Shown piece after piece: positions 1-6,274 of a DNA stretch of 7,646 nt; within the stretch, counting starts at the first letter, position 1, and each line of letters opens with the position of its first letter. The position numbers and the translations under genes were made by a program. Source of the stretch: an uncultured Collinsella sp. (lineage in GTDB: Bacteria > Actinomycetota > Coriobacteriia > Coriobacteriales > Coriobacteriaceae); contig UQUX01000086.1 of the NCBI GenBank assembly GCA_900544425.1, forward strand, positions 1 through 7,646, read 5' to 3'. The notes below the pieces were generated by a model. The model was given only the letters and a program-made list of their open reading frames with translations, was not told where the DNA came from and did not search any database.

Positions 1-2
1 AT

Positions 3-992
3 AACGGCACCGTTGTGGAGTTCGTCAAGTCCCGTGCTGCCGAGGTCGGTCACTGCCGCGTCTATCCGTCGGGCGCCATGACCCGCGGTCTTAAGGGCGA
101 GGCCATGTCCGAGATGGGCGATATGGTCGCCCACGGCGCCGTCGCCTTCACCGACGACGGTCGTGGCGTGCAGGGCGCGGGCATGCTCCGTCGCTGCATG
201 GACTACGGCAAGATGTTCGGCAAGGTCTTTATGAGCCACTGCCAGGACGAGGACCTGGTCGGCCACGGCCAGATCAACGAGGGCAAGGTCTCGACCCGTC
301 TGGCTCTCGAGGGCTGGCCGGCTGCCGGCGAGGAGCTCCAGATCGCCCGCGACATCGAGATCGCCAAGCTGACCGGTGCCAAGCTGCACATCCAGCACAT
401 CTCCACCGCCCATGGCCTGGAGATCGTGCGTGCCGGTAAGGCCGCTGGCGTTCAGGTTACCTGCGAGGCCACCCCGCACCACATGTTCCTGACCGAGAAC
501 GACCTGGACGAGACCTACAACACCTCGCTCAAGGTCAATCCGCCGCTGCGTACCGAGGAGGATGCCGAGGCCATCCGTCAGGGTGTCATCGACGGCACCG
601 TCGACGTTATCGTCACCGATCACGCTCCTCACACCCCGTGGGAGAAGGCCCGCGAGTTCGAGCTTGCGCCCTTTGGTATGATCGGCCTCGAGACCTCGCT
701 GTCGCTTGTGCTCACCGAGCTGGTTAACACGGGCAAGATGAGCATGGGCCGCATGGTCGAGCTCATGGCCATCAAGCCGCGTGAGATCCTGGGTCTCGAC
801 CAGGTTCAGGTCAAGGCGGGCTCCGTTGCCGACCTGACCGTGTTCGACCCCTCCGCAACCTGGACGGTTGGCGAGGACGGTTACGAGTCGCGCGCCGAGA
901 ACTCCGGTTTTGCCGGCCGCACGCTCACCGGTCGTGCCACCGATGTGTTTGTCGGCGGTAAGCAGACGCTTGCCGACGGCTGCATCTGCTAG
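3..992 (+). CDS. pyrC: Dihydroorotase, class I (PyrC), 5'-truncated by the window edge
   Basis: Cytoplasmic zinc amidohydrolase that cyclises N-carbamoyl-L-aspartate to dihydroorotate, the third step of de novo UMP synthesis. The frame is open from base 3 and gives 329 visible residues; the family is about 425 residues, so roughly 100 N-terminal residues, including the HxH metal motif, lie upstream. The GTG at 15 is an internal Val codon, not the start. Visible metal and active-site signatures, in order, are FTDDG (fragment residues about 49-53; the Asp replaces the carboxylated Lys of other amidohydrolases and marks the bacterial class I form), SHCQDED (His at 237-239), HIQHIST (His at 396-398), ATPHH, NPPLR and VTDHAPH (catalytic Asp at 618-620). 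The gene ends with TAG, 92 bases before pyrK. The family call is very secure. Confidence 0.97.
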   Translation, partial: NGTVVEFVKSRAAEVGHCRVYPSGAMTRGLKGEAMSEMGDMVAHGAVAFTDDGRGVQGAGMLRRCMDYGKMFGKVFMSHCQDEDLVGHGQINEGKVSTRLALEGWPAAGEELQIARDIEIAKLTGAKLHIQHISTAHGLEIVRAGKAAGVQVTCEATPHHMFLTENDLDETYNTSLKVNPPLRTEEDAEAIRQGVIDGTVDVIVTDHAPHTPWEKAREFELAPFGMIGLETSLSLVLTELVNTGKMSMGRMVELMAIKPREILGLDQVQVKAGSVADLTVFDPSATWTVGEDGYESRAENSGFAGRTLTGRATDVFVGGKQTLADGCIC

Positions 993-1012
993 CATAGCCT
1001 TATCGCTTTTGT

Positions 1013-1050
1013 GCGCGGCGCCCTTGCGGTGCCGCGCTTTCTATTCGTTT
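1013..1050 (+). terminator. GC-rich hairpin between pyrC and pyrK, terminator- or attenuator-like
   Basis: A 10-bp stem (1013-1022 with 1028-1037, one G-U pair) encloses the loop CTTGC and is followed by TTTCTATTCGTTT. The stem is strong but the T-run is broken by C, A and G. The pyrK, pyrD and pyrF genes downstream appear to depend at least partly on read-through, so this may be a partial terminator that lowers their expression relative to pyrC, or a processing or stability element. No classical PyrR-binding loop was recognised. The structure is seen directly; its function is inferred. Confidence 0.5.
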
Positions 1051-1075
1051 GGACCATGCAACCGCATGGGGGATT

Positions 1076-1079
1076 GGAG
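1076..1079 (+). promoter_or_regulatory. Ribosome binding site that sets the pyrK start
   Basis: GGAG lies 5 bases before the ATG at 1085, inside the G-rich run GGGGGATTGGAG. This supports 1085 over the in-frame TTG at 1049, which has no such site and would add 12 residues not expected in the family. Confidence 0.65.
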
Positions 1080-1084
1080 CGTCT

Positions 1085-1876
1085 ATGCCCACACCTTCCA
1101 CTGCACGCATGCACGACTTCGAGGTCGTCTCGAACCGGGAGATTGCCGACGGCATCTTCTCGCTCGTCATCTCGGCCCCCAAGCTTGCAAGTGCGCTCAA
1201 GCCCGGTCAGTTTGTGAACATCGCCGTACCCGGCGATGCGTCCTCGCTGCTTCGCGTGCCCCTGAGCTACTACCGCGCCGACGCCGAGGCCGGCACCGTC
1301 GAGCTGTGGTATGCCGTCGTGGGCGACGATACCCGTCGTTTGTCCCAGATGGGCCCTGGCTCCACCTCTAACCTGTTGGGCCCCGGCGGCCGTGGCTGGA
1401 TGGTACCCGAGGGCACCAGGAAGGCGCTGCTCGTGGCGGGCGGCATCGGTGTTCCGCCCGTGCTGTGCCTTGCCGACAAGCTTGCCGAGCAGGGTGTGGC
1501 CGTCGACGTGTGCCTGGGCTTTGGCACCGCGTCCAAGGCCGTGGGCATCGATGAGTTCCGTGCCCTGTGCGACACGGTCAACGTTTGCACCGACGACGGT
1601 TCGCTCGGCACGCACGGTTTTTGCACCGATCCTGCCGCCGAGCTGCTCGGCGAGGGCGGCTACGGCTACGTCGCCAGCTGCGGTCCCGCCGTCATGATGA
1701 AGAAAGTCGCCGCCGCTGCCGCTGAGGCCGGTGCGTACTGCGAGGTGTCGCTTGAGCGCATGATGAGCTGTGGCTTTGGTGCCTGCAACACCTGCAATGT
1801 CGAGACGGTCGACGGTATGAAGGGTGCTTGCATGTGCGGCCCCGTGTTCGATGCTTCCAAGGTGGTGGTCTTCTAG
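1085..1876 (+). CDS. pyrK: Dihydroorotate dehydrogenase B, electron-transfer subunit (PyrK)
   Basis: Iron-sulfur flavoprotein that pairs with PyrD and carries electrons from the FMN site through a [2Fe-2S] cluster and FAD to NAD+. It has 263 residues, close to the family norm of about 256. An N-terminal ferredoxin-reductase-like FAD barrel has RVPLSYY at residues 57-63 in the place of the usual RRPIS. The NAD-binding domain contains VAGGIGVPP (117-125) and SCGPAVMMK (198-206). The C-terminal cluster domain has Cys229-x4-Cys234-x2-Cys237-x11-Cys249. An extra Cys251 sits two residues after the last ligand, where many relatives have Asp before GPVF. The ATG at 1085 has a GGAG site. The stop overlaps the chosen pyrD start by one base, as expected for subunits made together. 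Confidence 0.95.
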   Translation: MPTPSTARMHDFEVVSNREIADGIFSLVISAPKLASALKPGQFVNIAVPGDASSLLRVPLSYYRADAEAGTVELWYAVVGDDTRRLSQMGPGSTSNLLGPGGRGWMVPEGTRKALLVAGGIGVPPVLCLADKLAEQGVAVDVCLGFGTASKAVGIDEFRALCDTVNVCTDDGSLGTHGFCTDPAAELLGEGGYGYVASCGPAVMMKKVAAAAAEAGAYCEVSLERMMSCGFGACNTCNVETVDGMKGACMCGPVFDASKVVVF

Positions 1877-2799
1877 TGGGTACCGTGAACATGGCCGTCG
1901 ATTTCGGCGGCGTCAAGATGCAGAACCCCATCAACACCGCAGCCGGTACCTTTGGCTACGGTTGGCAGTTCCAGAACTTCTTTGATGTTTCCCAGCTGGG
2001 CGCCATCACCACCAAGGGTTGCGCTGCCGAGCCCTGGCCCGGCAATCCCGCGCCCCGCATGGCTGAGATTCCCGGCGGTATGATCAACTCCGTGGGCCTT
2101 CAGAACCCCGGCGTGGCTGCCTTTGCCCGTGAGTCCGGTCCGTGGCTCGAGCAGCTCTCCAAGGACGGTTGCCAGGTCATCTGCCAGGTTGCCGGCCACT
2201 CCGTTGACGAGTTTGTCCGCGCACTCGAGATGTATGTCGAGCTGTGCCCCTGGGCTGCCGGCTACGAGATTAACGTCAGCTGCCCCAATATTGCCGCCGG
2301 CGGTGCTGCCATGGGCTCCTCGCCCGAGGGCGCCTCTGCCGTTATGGCTGCCTGCCGTAAGGTGACCGATAAGCCGCTGTTCGTGAAGATGGCGCCGGTC
2401 AACGTCGCCGAGATCGCCAAGGCCCTCGAGGCTGCCGGCGCCGACGGCCTTTCGGTCATCAACTCCATTCAGGGCATGGCCATCGACGTCCATACCCGCA
2501 AGTCCCGCGTGGCCAAGCCCAAGGGCGGCCTTTCGGGCCCGCTGTGCCACCACATCGCCGTTCGCATGGTCTGGGAGGTCGCTCAGGCCGTCGATATCCC
2601 CATCAACGGTGTCGGCGGTGTCATGACGGGCGAAGATGCGGCCGAGTTTATCCTGGCTGGCGCCACCTGCGTGTCGGTTGGCATGGCCAACTTCGTCGAT
2701 CCGTGCGCTTCGCTCAAGATCGCGCATGAGCTCGAGGCCTGGGCCGAGTCCCAGGGCGTAAAGGACATCAACGAGCTGGTAGGTGCTTTCGAATGCTAG
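1876..2799 (+). CDS. pyrD: Dihydroorotate dehydrogenase B, catalytic subunit (PyrD, class 1B)
   Basis: FMN-containing TIM-barrel enzyme that oxidises dihydroorotate to orotate in the cytoplasm and passes electrons to PyrK. It has 307 residues from the GTG at 1876 (family about 300-311). Motifs are AAGTFGYG (22-29), the glycine-rich PGGMINSVGLQNPG loop (66-79), INVSCPN (132-138) whose Cys136 is the catalytic base typical of class 1 enzymes, KMAP (171-174), and the FMN phosphate site INGVGGVMTGEDA (243-255). The chosen GTG shares its G with the pyrK TAG and follows a GGTGG-type site at 1861-1868. The in-frame ATG at 1891 is a good alternative that would remove five residues. The 3' end overlaps pyrF by seven bases. 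The pyrK neighbour confirms the NAD-linked type 1B rather than the quinone-linked class 2. Confidence 0.95.
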   Translation: MGTVNMAVDFGGVKMQNPINTAAGTFGYGWQFQNFFDVSQLGAITTKGCAAEPWPGNPAPRMAEIPGGMINSVGLQNPGVAAFARESGPWLEQLSKDGCQVICQVAGHSVDEFVRALEMYVELCPWAAGYEINVSCPNIAAGGAAMGSSPEGASAVMAACRKVTDKPLFVKMAPVNVAEIAKALEAAGADGLSVINSIQGMAIDVHTRKSRVAKPKGGLSGPLCHHIAVRMVWEVAQAVDIPINGVGGVMTGEDAAEFILAGATCVSVGMANFVDPCASLKIAHELEAWAESQGVKDINELVGAFEC

Positions 2800-3509
2800 A
2801 GACCGATGCCCGCGACCGCGTAATCGTCGCCCTCGACTGCGATCGTGAGCGTGCGCTCGAGCTCGCCCACGAGCTTTCGGGCCATGCCGCCTGGCTTAAG
2901 GTTGGTATGACGCTCTATTACGCTGAGGGCCCCGAGATCGTCAAGACCTTTAAGGACCTGGGCTTTAAGGTCTTCCTTGACCTTAAGTTCCATGATATTC
3001 CGCATCAGGTTCGCGGTGCCGCCCGTTCGGCCTCGCTTGCCGGTGCCGACCTGCTCTCGGTTCACGGCTTGGGTTCGGGCGCCATGCTCGCTGCCTGCCG
3101 CGAGGGTGCCGAGGAGGCGCGCGAGGACCGCGCCAAGCTCGTCGCCATCACCGTGCTCACGAGCATGAATCAGGATGCCTTGAGCGAGATCGGCGTCGAG
3201 TCGCCCGTGGCCGAGGAGGCCGCCCGCCTGGCAAAGCTCGCTCAGGCCAACGGCATCGATGGCATTGTGTGCTCGCCGATGGAGGCTCACGACATGCGTG
3301 AGCTGCTGGGCCCTGATGCCCTGATCGTGACTCCGGGTGTGCGTCCGGTGGGTGCCGCCCTTGGTGACCAGTCCCGCGTGGCGACGCCTTCCCAGGCTAT
3401 CGAGCGCGGTGCGAGCCACATTGTGGTGGGCCGTCCCATCACCGGCGCCGACGATCCGGTTGCCGCCTTTGACGCCATCGTCGCCGAGCTGGTCGAAAAC
3501 GTCGCCTAA
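2793..3509 (+). CDS. pyrF: Orotidine 5'-phosphate decarboxylase (PyrF)
   Basis: Catalyses the last step of UMP synthesis, decarboxylation of OMP, as a cytoplasmic TIM-barrel dimer. It has 238 residues, normal for the bacterial group I family. The N-terminal strand VIVALDCD (10-17) carries the substrate-binding Asp. WLKVGM (34-39) has a conserved Lys. FLDLKFHDIP (61-70) holds the catalytic Asp-Lys-x-x-Asp set (Asp63, Lys65, Asp68). Further phosphate-loop motifs are TPGVRP (180-185) and VVGRPIT (221-227). The ATG lies inside the last codons of pyrD, a seven-base overlap that suggests translational coupling. It appears to be the last gene of the pyr unit: no pyrE follows, and 239 non-coding bases come next. 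Confidence 0.97.
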   Translation: MLETDARDRVIVALDCDRERALELAHELSGHAAWLKVGMTLYYAEGPEIVKTFKDLGFKVFLDLKFHDIPHQVRGAARSASLAGADLLSVHGLGSGAMLAACREGAEEAREDRAKLVAITVLTSMNQDALSEIGVESPVAEEAARLAKLAQANGIDGIVCSPMEAHDMRELLGPDALIVTPGVRPVGAALGDQSRVATPSQAIERGASHIVVGRPITGADDPVAAFDAIVAELVENVA

Positions 3510-3554
3510 AAGATTCCCCTAAGTCACCACTTTTGGGTCTCATTAGCACAAAAT

Positions 3555-3612
3555 AGCCCCTGTGCCTGCGTAAACTTTCCCATCCTTTGTGTGGAATCGC
3601 AGGTCAGGGGCT
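3555..3612. repeat. Long imperfect palindrome downstream of pyrF
   Basis: AGCCCCTG (3555-3562) pairs with CAGGGGCT (3605-3612), and CCTGCG (3565-3570) pairs with CGCAGG (3598-3603). This gives a 14-bp stem with one small bulge (TG against T) around a 27-base loop. On the + strand it is followed only by TAACTTT. On the - strand the hairpin would be followed by ATTTTGTG. It could be a weak, possibly bidirectional, terminator for pyrF, or a REP-like dispersed repeat. The long loop and poor T-run argue against an ordinary terminator. Confidence 0.55.
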
Positions 3613-3675
3613 TAACTTTGGGCGCAGTATATTGCACTTTTTGCGGGTATCGTCTAACCTATGGAGCCGCGATTG

Positions 3676-3707
3676 GGCATTTTGTACGTTCTACGTGCTA
3701 AAATGCC
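3676..3707. promoter_or_regulatory. Inverted repeat overlapping the probable mIHF promoter
   Basis: GGCATTTT (3676-3683) and AAAATGCC (3700-3707) form a perfect 8-bp inverted repeat. The interior adds five more pairs (GTACG with CGTGC, one G-T wobble) around the loop TTCTA, leaving one unpaired T at 3699. The candidate -10 box lies inside the right half. That position suits an operator bound by a dimeric repressor, possibly autoregulation by the nucleoid protein encoded downstream. The symmetry is seen directly; the regulatory role is inferred. Confidence 0.45.
3696..3704 (+). promoter_or_regulatory. Candidate extended -10 promoter element for the mIHF operon
   Basis: TGC-TAAAAT matches an extended -10 (TGn plus five of six bases of TATAAT), about 45 bases before the mIHF ATG. 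No good -35 box lies at 16-18 bases; TTGGGC at 3673-3678 is 20 bases away. The predicted transcript would start near 3711. This is the best promoter candidate I see in the gap. Confidence 0.4.
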
Positions 3708-3738
3708 AATTATTGAATCAGATATAACCCAACTATTT

Positions 3739-3743
3739 GGAGG
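3739..3743 (+). promoter_or_regulatory. Strong ribosome binding site of the mIHF gene
   Basis: GGAGG lies five bases before the ATG at 3749 and decides that start. The upstream in-frame TTG at 3737 overlaps this site and is rejected. Confidence 0.8.
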
Positions 3744-3748
3744 TACGA

Positions 3749-4057
3749 ATGGCACTCCCTCAGCTTACCGATGAGCAGCGTAAGCAGGCTCTTGAGAAGG
3801 CTGCTGCCGCACGTCACGCCCGCGCTGAGCTTCGCGAGCAGATCAAGAAGGGCGAGAAGTCCCTCGAGTCCGTGCTCAACTCCGATGACCCCATCGCTTC
3901 CCGCATGAAGGTTTCCACCCTCATCGAGTCTCTCCCTGGTTATGGCAAGGCCAAGGCCGCCAAGATCATGGAGGAGCTCGGTATCTCCGCTACCCGTCGC
4001 GTCCAGGGCCTCGGCGTCCGTCAGCGCGAGCAGCTCCTCGAGCAGCTGACCAAATAA
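3749..4057 (+). CDS. mihF: Actinobacterial integration host factor (mIHF), nucleoid-associated protein
   Basis: Small basic DNA-binding protein of the actinobacterial IHF family, unrelated in fold to the enterobacterial IHF heterodimer. Relatives bend and compact DNA and assist phage integration in mycobacteria. It has 102 residues, the usual length. The N-terminus begins ALPQLTDEQR and continues as a long charged, Ala-rich helix (about 8-35). A core follows with MKVSTLIESLPGYGKAKA (53-70) and KIMEELGI (72-79), ending in RRVQGLG (83-89). This is the helix-two-turn-helix DNA-binding region typical of the family. The gene starts its own unit behind a strong ribosome binding site and a promoter candidate. 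Its TAA directly abuts the GTG of gmk. The order mIHF-gmk-rpoZ is known in many actinobacteria and supports the call. Confidence 0.93.
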   Translation: MALPQLTDEQRKQALEKAAAARHARAELREQIKKGEKSLESVLNSDDPIASRMKVSTLIESLPGYGKAKAAKIMEELGISATRRVQGLGVRQREQLLEQLTK

Positions 4058-4627
4058 GTGAGCGCTCAGGATTCCAAGCTCTTTGTGATTTCTGGACCGT
4101 CAGGCGCAGGGAAGGGTACGCTCGTCACTCGTGTGCGCGAGCGCCGCTCGAACCTGGGCCTGACGGTTTCGGCTACCACGCGAGCACCACGCAAAGGTGA
4201 GGTCGACGGCGTCAACTACTTTTTTCTGACGCGCGAGGAGTTCGACCGCCGCGTGGCAAACGGCGAGTTTGTTGAGTGGGCCGAGGTCCACGGTAACTGC
4301 TACGGCACGTTGGTGAGCGAGGTCACATCCAAGCTCGCCTCGGGCGCGTCTCTGATTTTGGAGATCGATGTCCAGGGCGCCCTGCAGGTGAAGGAGCGTT
4401 TCCCCGAGGCCGTGCTGATCTTTATCAAGCCGCCTTCGCTTGAGGTGCTCCGCGAGCGTCTAGTCGGTCGCGGTACCGAGACGCCCGAGACGATTGAGCT
4501 GCGTATGGCAAACGCCGCCGATGAGCTTGCCCTTGCCGACCGCTACGACGACGTCGTGGTTAATGACGATCTCGACCGCGCGACCGATGAGCTCGTTCGC
4601 GTTCTCGATATGCATGAAAGGATCTGA
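4058..4627 (+). CDS. gmk: Guanylate kinase (Gmk)
   Basis: Cytoplasmic nucleoside monophosphate kinase that phosphorylates GMP to GDP with ATP. It has 189 residues, slightly shorter than the 207 of E. coli because both ends are trimmed. The P-loop GPSGAGKGT spans residues 13-21. The GMP-binding region contains SATTRAPRKGEVDGVNYFF (38-56) and EWAEVHGNCYGT (73-84). The central strand ILEIDVQGA (100-108) follows, and the lid contains RLVGRGTE (134-141). The GTG start immediately follows the mIHF stop and has no clear ribosome binding site, so translation probably depends on ribosomes finishing mIHF. No other start lies between it and the P-loop. Five bases separate its stop from rpoZ. Confidence 0.97.
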   Translation: MSAQDSKLFVISGPSGAGKGTLVTRVRERRSNLGLTVSATTRAPRKGEVDGVNYFFLTREEFDRRVANGEFVEWAEVHGNCYGTLVSEVTSKLASGASLILEIDVQGALQVKERFPEAVLIFIKPPSLEVLRERLVGRGTETPETIELRMANAADELALADRYDDVVVNDDLDRATDELVRVLDMHERI

Positions 4628-4632
4628 GGTCC

Positions 4633-4914
4633 GTGTCCGTTGTAAAGCCTTGCATTGACGATCTTCTGGAGAAGACCGATCACAACCGCTTCCTGCTTGC
4701 TTCGCTTGCCTCCAAGCGCGCCTGCGATATTAACAGCATGCTGCGTGGCCAGCACAACCGCGTGCTTGCCGTCCAGGATGTCGATGACATCACCATCGGG
4801 CTTTCCGGTGCCGATACCATTTCGATGGCTATGGACGAGATTGTCGACGGCGACATCTCTTACGACGAGGCCCGTTACGAGAAGGCACTCGGCCACAAGG
4901 TTGCTGAAGCCTAA
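4633..4914 (+). CDS. rpoZ: DNA-directed RNA polymerase omega subunit (RpoZ)
   Basis: Small subunit that helps fold and hold the beta-prime subunit in RNA polymerase, and in some bacteria contributes to the ppGpp site. It has 93 residues, normal for actinobacteria. The N-terminal signature is PCIDDLLEKTDHNRF (6-20), followed by the conserved KRACDIN helix (28-34), and a C-terminal AMDEIVDGDISYD stretch (66-78) equivalent to the usual L-x-EI-x-G-x-I motif. The start is GTG, with AAAGGA ten bases upstream inside the end of gmk. Its TAA is followed at once by the ATG of thiI. The call rests on both motifs and the gmk-rpoZ order, which is widespread in bacteria. Confidence 0.92.
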   Translation: MSVVKPCIDDLLEKTDHNRFLLASLASKRACDINSMLRGQHNRVLAVQDVDDITIGLSGADTISMAMDEIVDGDISYDEARYEKALGHKVAEA

Positions 4915-6159
4915 ATGGCGGCTCGCGTCTGCCTGGTCCACTATCACGAGGTTGGACTGAAGGGTAAGAACCGCGCACATTTTGAGCATATCCTCATGGA
5001 TAACATCAAGGCGGCCTTGGCCGCCTTTTCCGTGAATGCCGTGTCTCGAATTTCCGGTTATATCCTCGTGACCTTTAACGAGCATCAGGCCGACGAGGCG
5101 GCGCGTGTCATTCGCACCGTTCCCGGCGTTGCCCGTGTGTCTTTGGCGTATCACACCAATCGCGACCCTCAGGAGTACTGTGCCGCCGCCGTGAAGGCGC
5201 TGCGCGAGTTTGGTTCCTTCGATTCGTTTAAGGTGCACGCCAAGCGCTCCAATACCGACTATGAGCTCACCTCGATTGACATCAACCGTCAGGTGGGCGA
5301 GGTGTTGTGTGAGGCCTTCCCCGATAAAAAGGTTCAAATGCACGACCCCGATGCGATGGTGCACGTACTGGTGGTCCAGGGTAGCGTTTATGTGTACGCG
5401 CGCTCCGAGCGCGGCGTGGGCGGTCTGCCGGTGGGTTCTGCCGGCAAGGTCGTGACGCTGCTGTCGTCGGGTATCGATTCTCCGGTGGCGACCTGGATGC
5501 TCGCGCGTCGCGGCGCGGTGTGCGTGCCGGTACATTTCTCTGGTCGTCCGCAGACGCCCGATACGAGCGAGTATTTGGTGCAGGACATCATCCGTGCGCT
5601 TGAGCCGGGTGTCCAGATCGGCCGCCTGTACGTGGTGCCGTTTGGCGACTGCCAGCGTGAGATTTCGGTCACCTGTCCCAGCAATCTGCGCGTGATCATG
5701 TATCGCCGCATTATGTATTCGGTTGCCGAGCGCATTGCACACATCGAGGGCGCCAAGGCCATCGTTACAGGCGAATCGCTTGGGCAGGTTGCCTCCCAAA
5801 CGCTTGAGAACATCATGGCCGTCAACGAGGCCGTGAAGATCCCCGTGTTCCGCCCTCTCATCGGTTCGGACAAGCAGGAGATCATCGCGCGCGCCGAGGA
5901 GATCGGTACGTTCGATATCTCGACTGAGGCCGCTCCCGACTGCTGCACGCTATTTATGCCGCGCCGTCCCGAGACGCACGCTAAACTCGATGCCGTGCAT
6001 GAGGCCTGGGAGTTGTTCGATCACGAGGAGATGATCGAGCGCCTGCTCAAGCAGACCGAGTACATCGACTTCGAGAGCAACACGTATAAGGCCCCCAAGA
6101 CCTTAAAACGCAAACATTCGGAGCTTGCTCCGCGTGAGATTTACCAAGATCACGAGTAA
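4915..6159 (+). CDS. thiI: tRNA 4-thiouridine / thiamine sulfurtransferase (ThiI), short form
   Basis: Adenylates U8 of tRNA and transfers sulfur to make 4-thiouridine; in many bacteria it also supplies sulfur for the thiamine thiazole via ThiS. It has 414 residues: an N-terminal ferredoxin-like domain (1-60), a THUMP RNA-binding domain (about 60-165) and a PP-loop ATPase domain (about 175-400). The PP-loop reads LLSSGIDSPVA (182-192); the usual bacterial form is SGGxDS, so one Gly is Ser here. GESLGQVASQTLENI (296-310) and PDCCTLFMP (341-349) are conserved, and the Cys pair corresponds to the region of catalytic Cys344 in E. coli. The C-terminal rhodanese domain of the enterobacterial enzyme is absent, as in Bacillus. 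The ATG directly abuts the rpoZ stop and lacks a well-placed ribosome binding site, suggesting coupling. Confidence 0.94.
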   Translation: MAARVCLVHYHEVGLKGKNRAHFEHILMDNIKAALAAFSVNAVSRISGYILVTFNEHQADEAARVIRTVPGVARVSLAYHTNRDPQEYCAAAVKALREFGSFDSFKVHAKRSNTDYELTSIDINRQVGEVLCEAFPDKKVQMHDPDAMVHVLVVQGSVYVYARSERGVGGLPVGSAGKVVTLLSSGIDSPVATWMLARRGAVCVPVHFSGRPQTPDTSEYLVQDIIRALEPGVQIGRLYVVPFGDCQREISVTCPSNLRVIMYRRIMYSVAERIAHIEGAKAIVTGESLGQVASQTLENIMAVNEAVKIPVFRPLIGSDKQEIIARAEEIGTFDISTEAAPDCCTLFMPRRPETHAKLDAVHEAWELFDHEEMIERLLKQTEYIDFESNTYKAPKTLKRKHSELAPREIYQDHE

Positions 6160-6169
6160 ATTTGTGCAT

Positions 6170-6202
6170 AGACCGACGATGCGCCTGCATCGTCGGTCTT
6201 TT
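6170..6202 (+). terminator. Intrinsic terminator of the mIHF-gmk-rpoZ-thiI operon
   Basis: A perfect 13-bp stem (6170-6182 with 6187-6199) encloses a GCCT loop and runs into TTTT at 6199-6202. It lies ten bases after the thiI stop codon. It is the strongest terminator in the window. Confidence 0.92.
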
Positions 6203-6274
6203 GCTATCTGGGCATTTTGCGGCTAAGTGTTCATTTGCTGACGTGTGCCTGAATAAATGGACAGATTTGTGCAA

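Larger units (their letters stand above)
3510..3748 (+). other. Intergenic region between the pyr operon and the mIHF operon
   Basis: These 239 bases are clearly more AT-rich than the flanking genes. Just after pyrF there is only a weak hairpin (AAGT-CACC-ACTT with a partly paired CCC/GGG base, about 3515-3538), so no clean intrinsic terminator closes the pyr operon there. The long palindrome at 3555-3612 and the promoter-associated dyad at 3676-3707 are listed separately. I see no convincing small gene: a 37-codon ATG frame at 3661-3774 lacks a ribosome binding site and runs into the mIHF start. Confidence 0.7.

Noticed and set aside
868..1371. 167-codon + strand frame across the pyrC-pyrK junction
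   Set aside because: It overlaps the ends of two secure genes in another frame, and its Arg/Ala/Ser-rich translation resembles no family.
1873..2727. 284-codon open frame on the - strand opposite pyrD
   Set aside because: It lies wholly within pyrD, has no recognisable motif, and is the usual shadow of a GC-rich gene.
3661..3774. 37-codon ATG frame upstream of and overlapping the mIHF start, a possible leader peptide
   Set aside because: It has no Shine-Dalgarno sequence, starts upstream of the likely transcription start, and has no attenuator-like run of one amino acid.
4543..5799. 418-codon open frame on the - strand opposite gmk, rpoZ and thiI
   Set aside because: It is antisense to three well-supported genes, has a low-complexity His/Arg/Gly-rich translation with no recognisable domain, and is explained by the GC-ending codon bias of the + strand genes.
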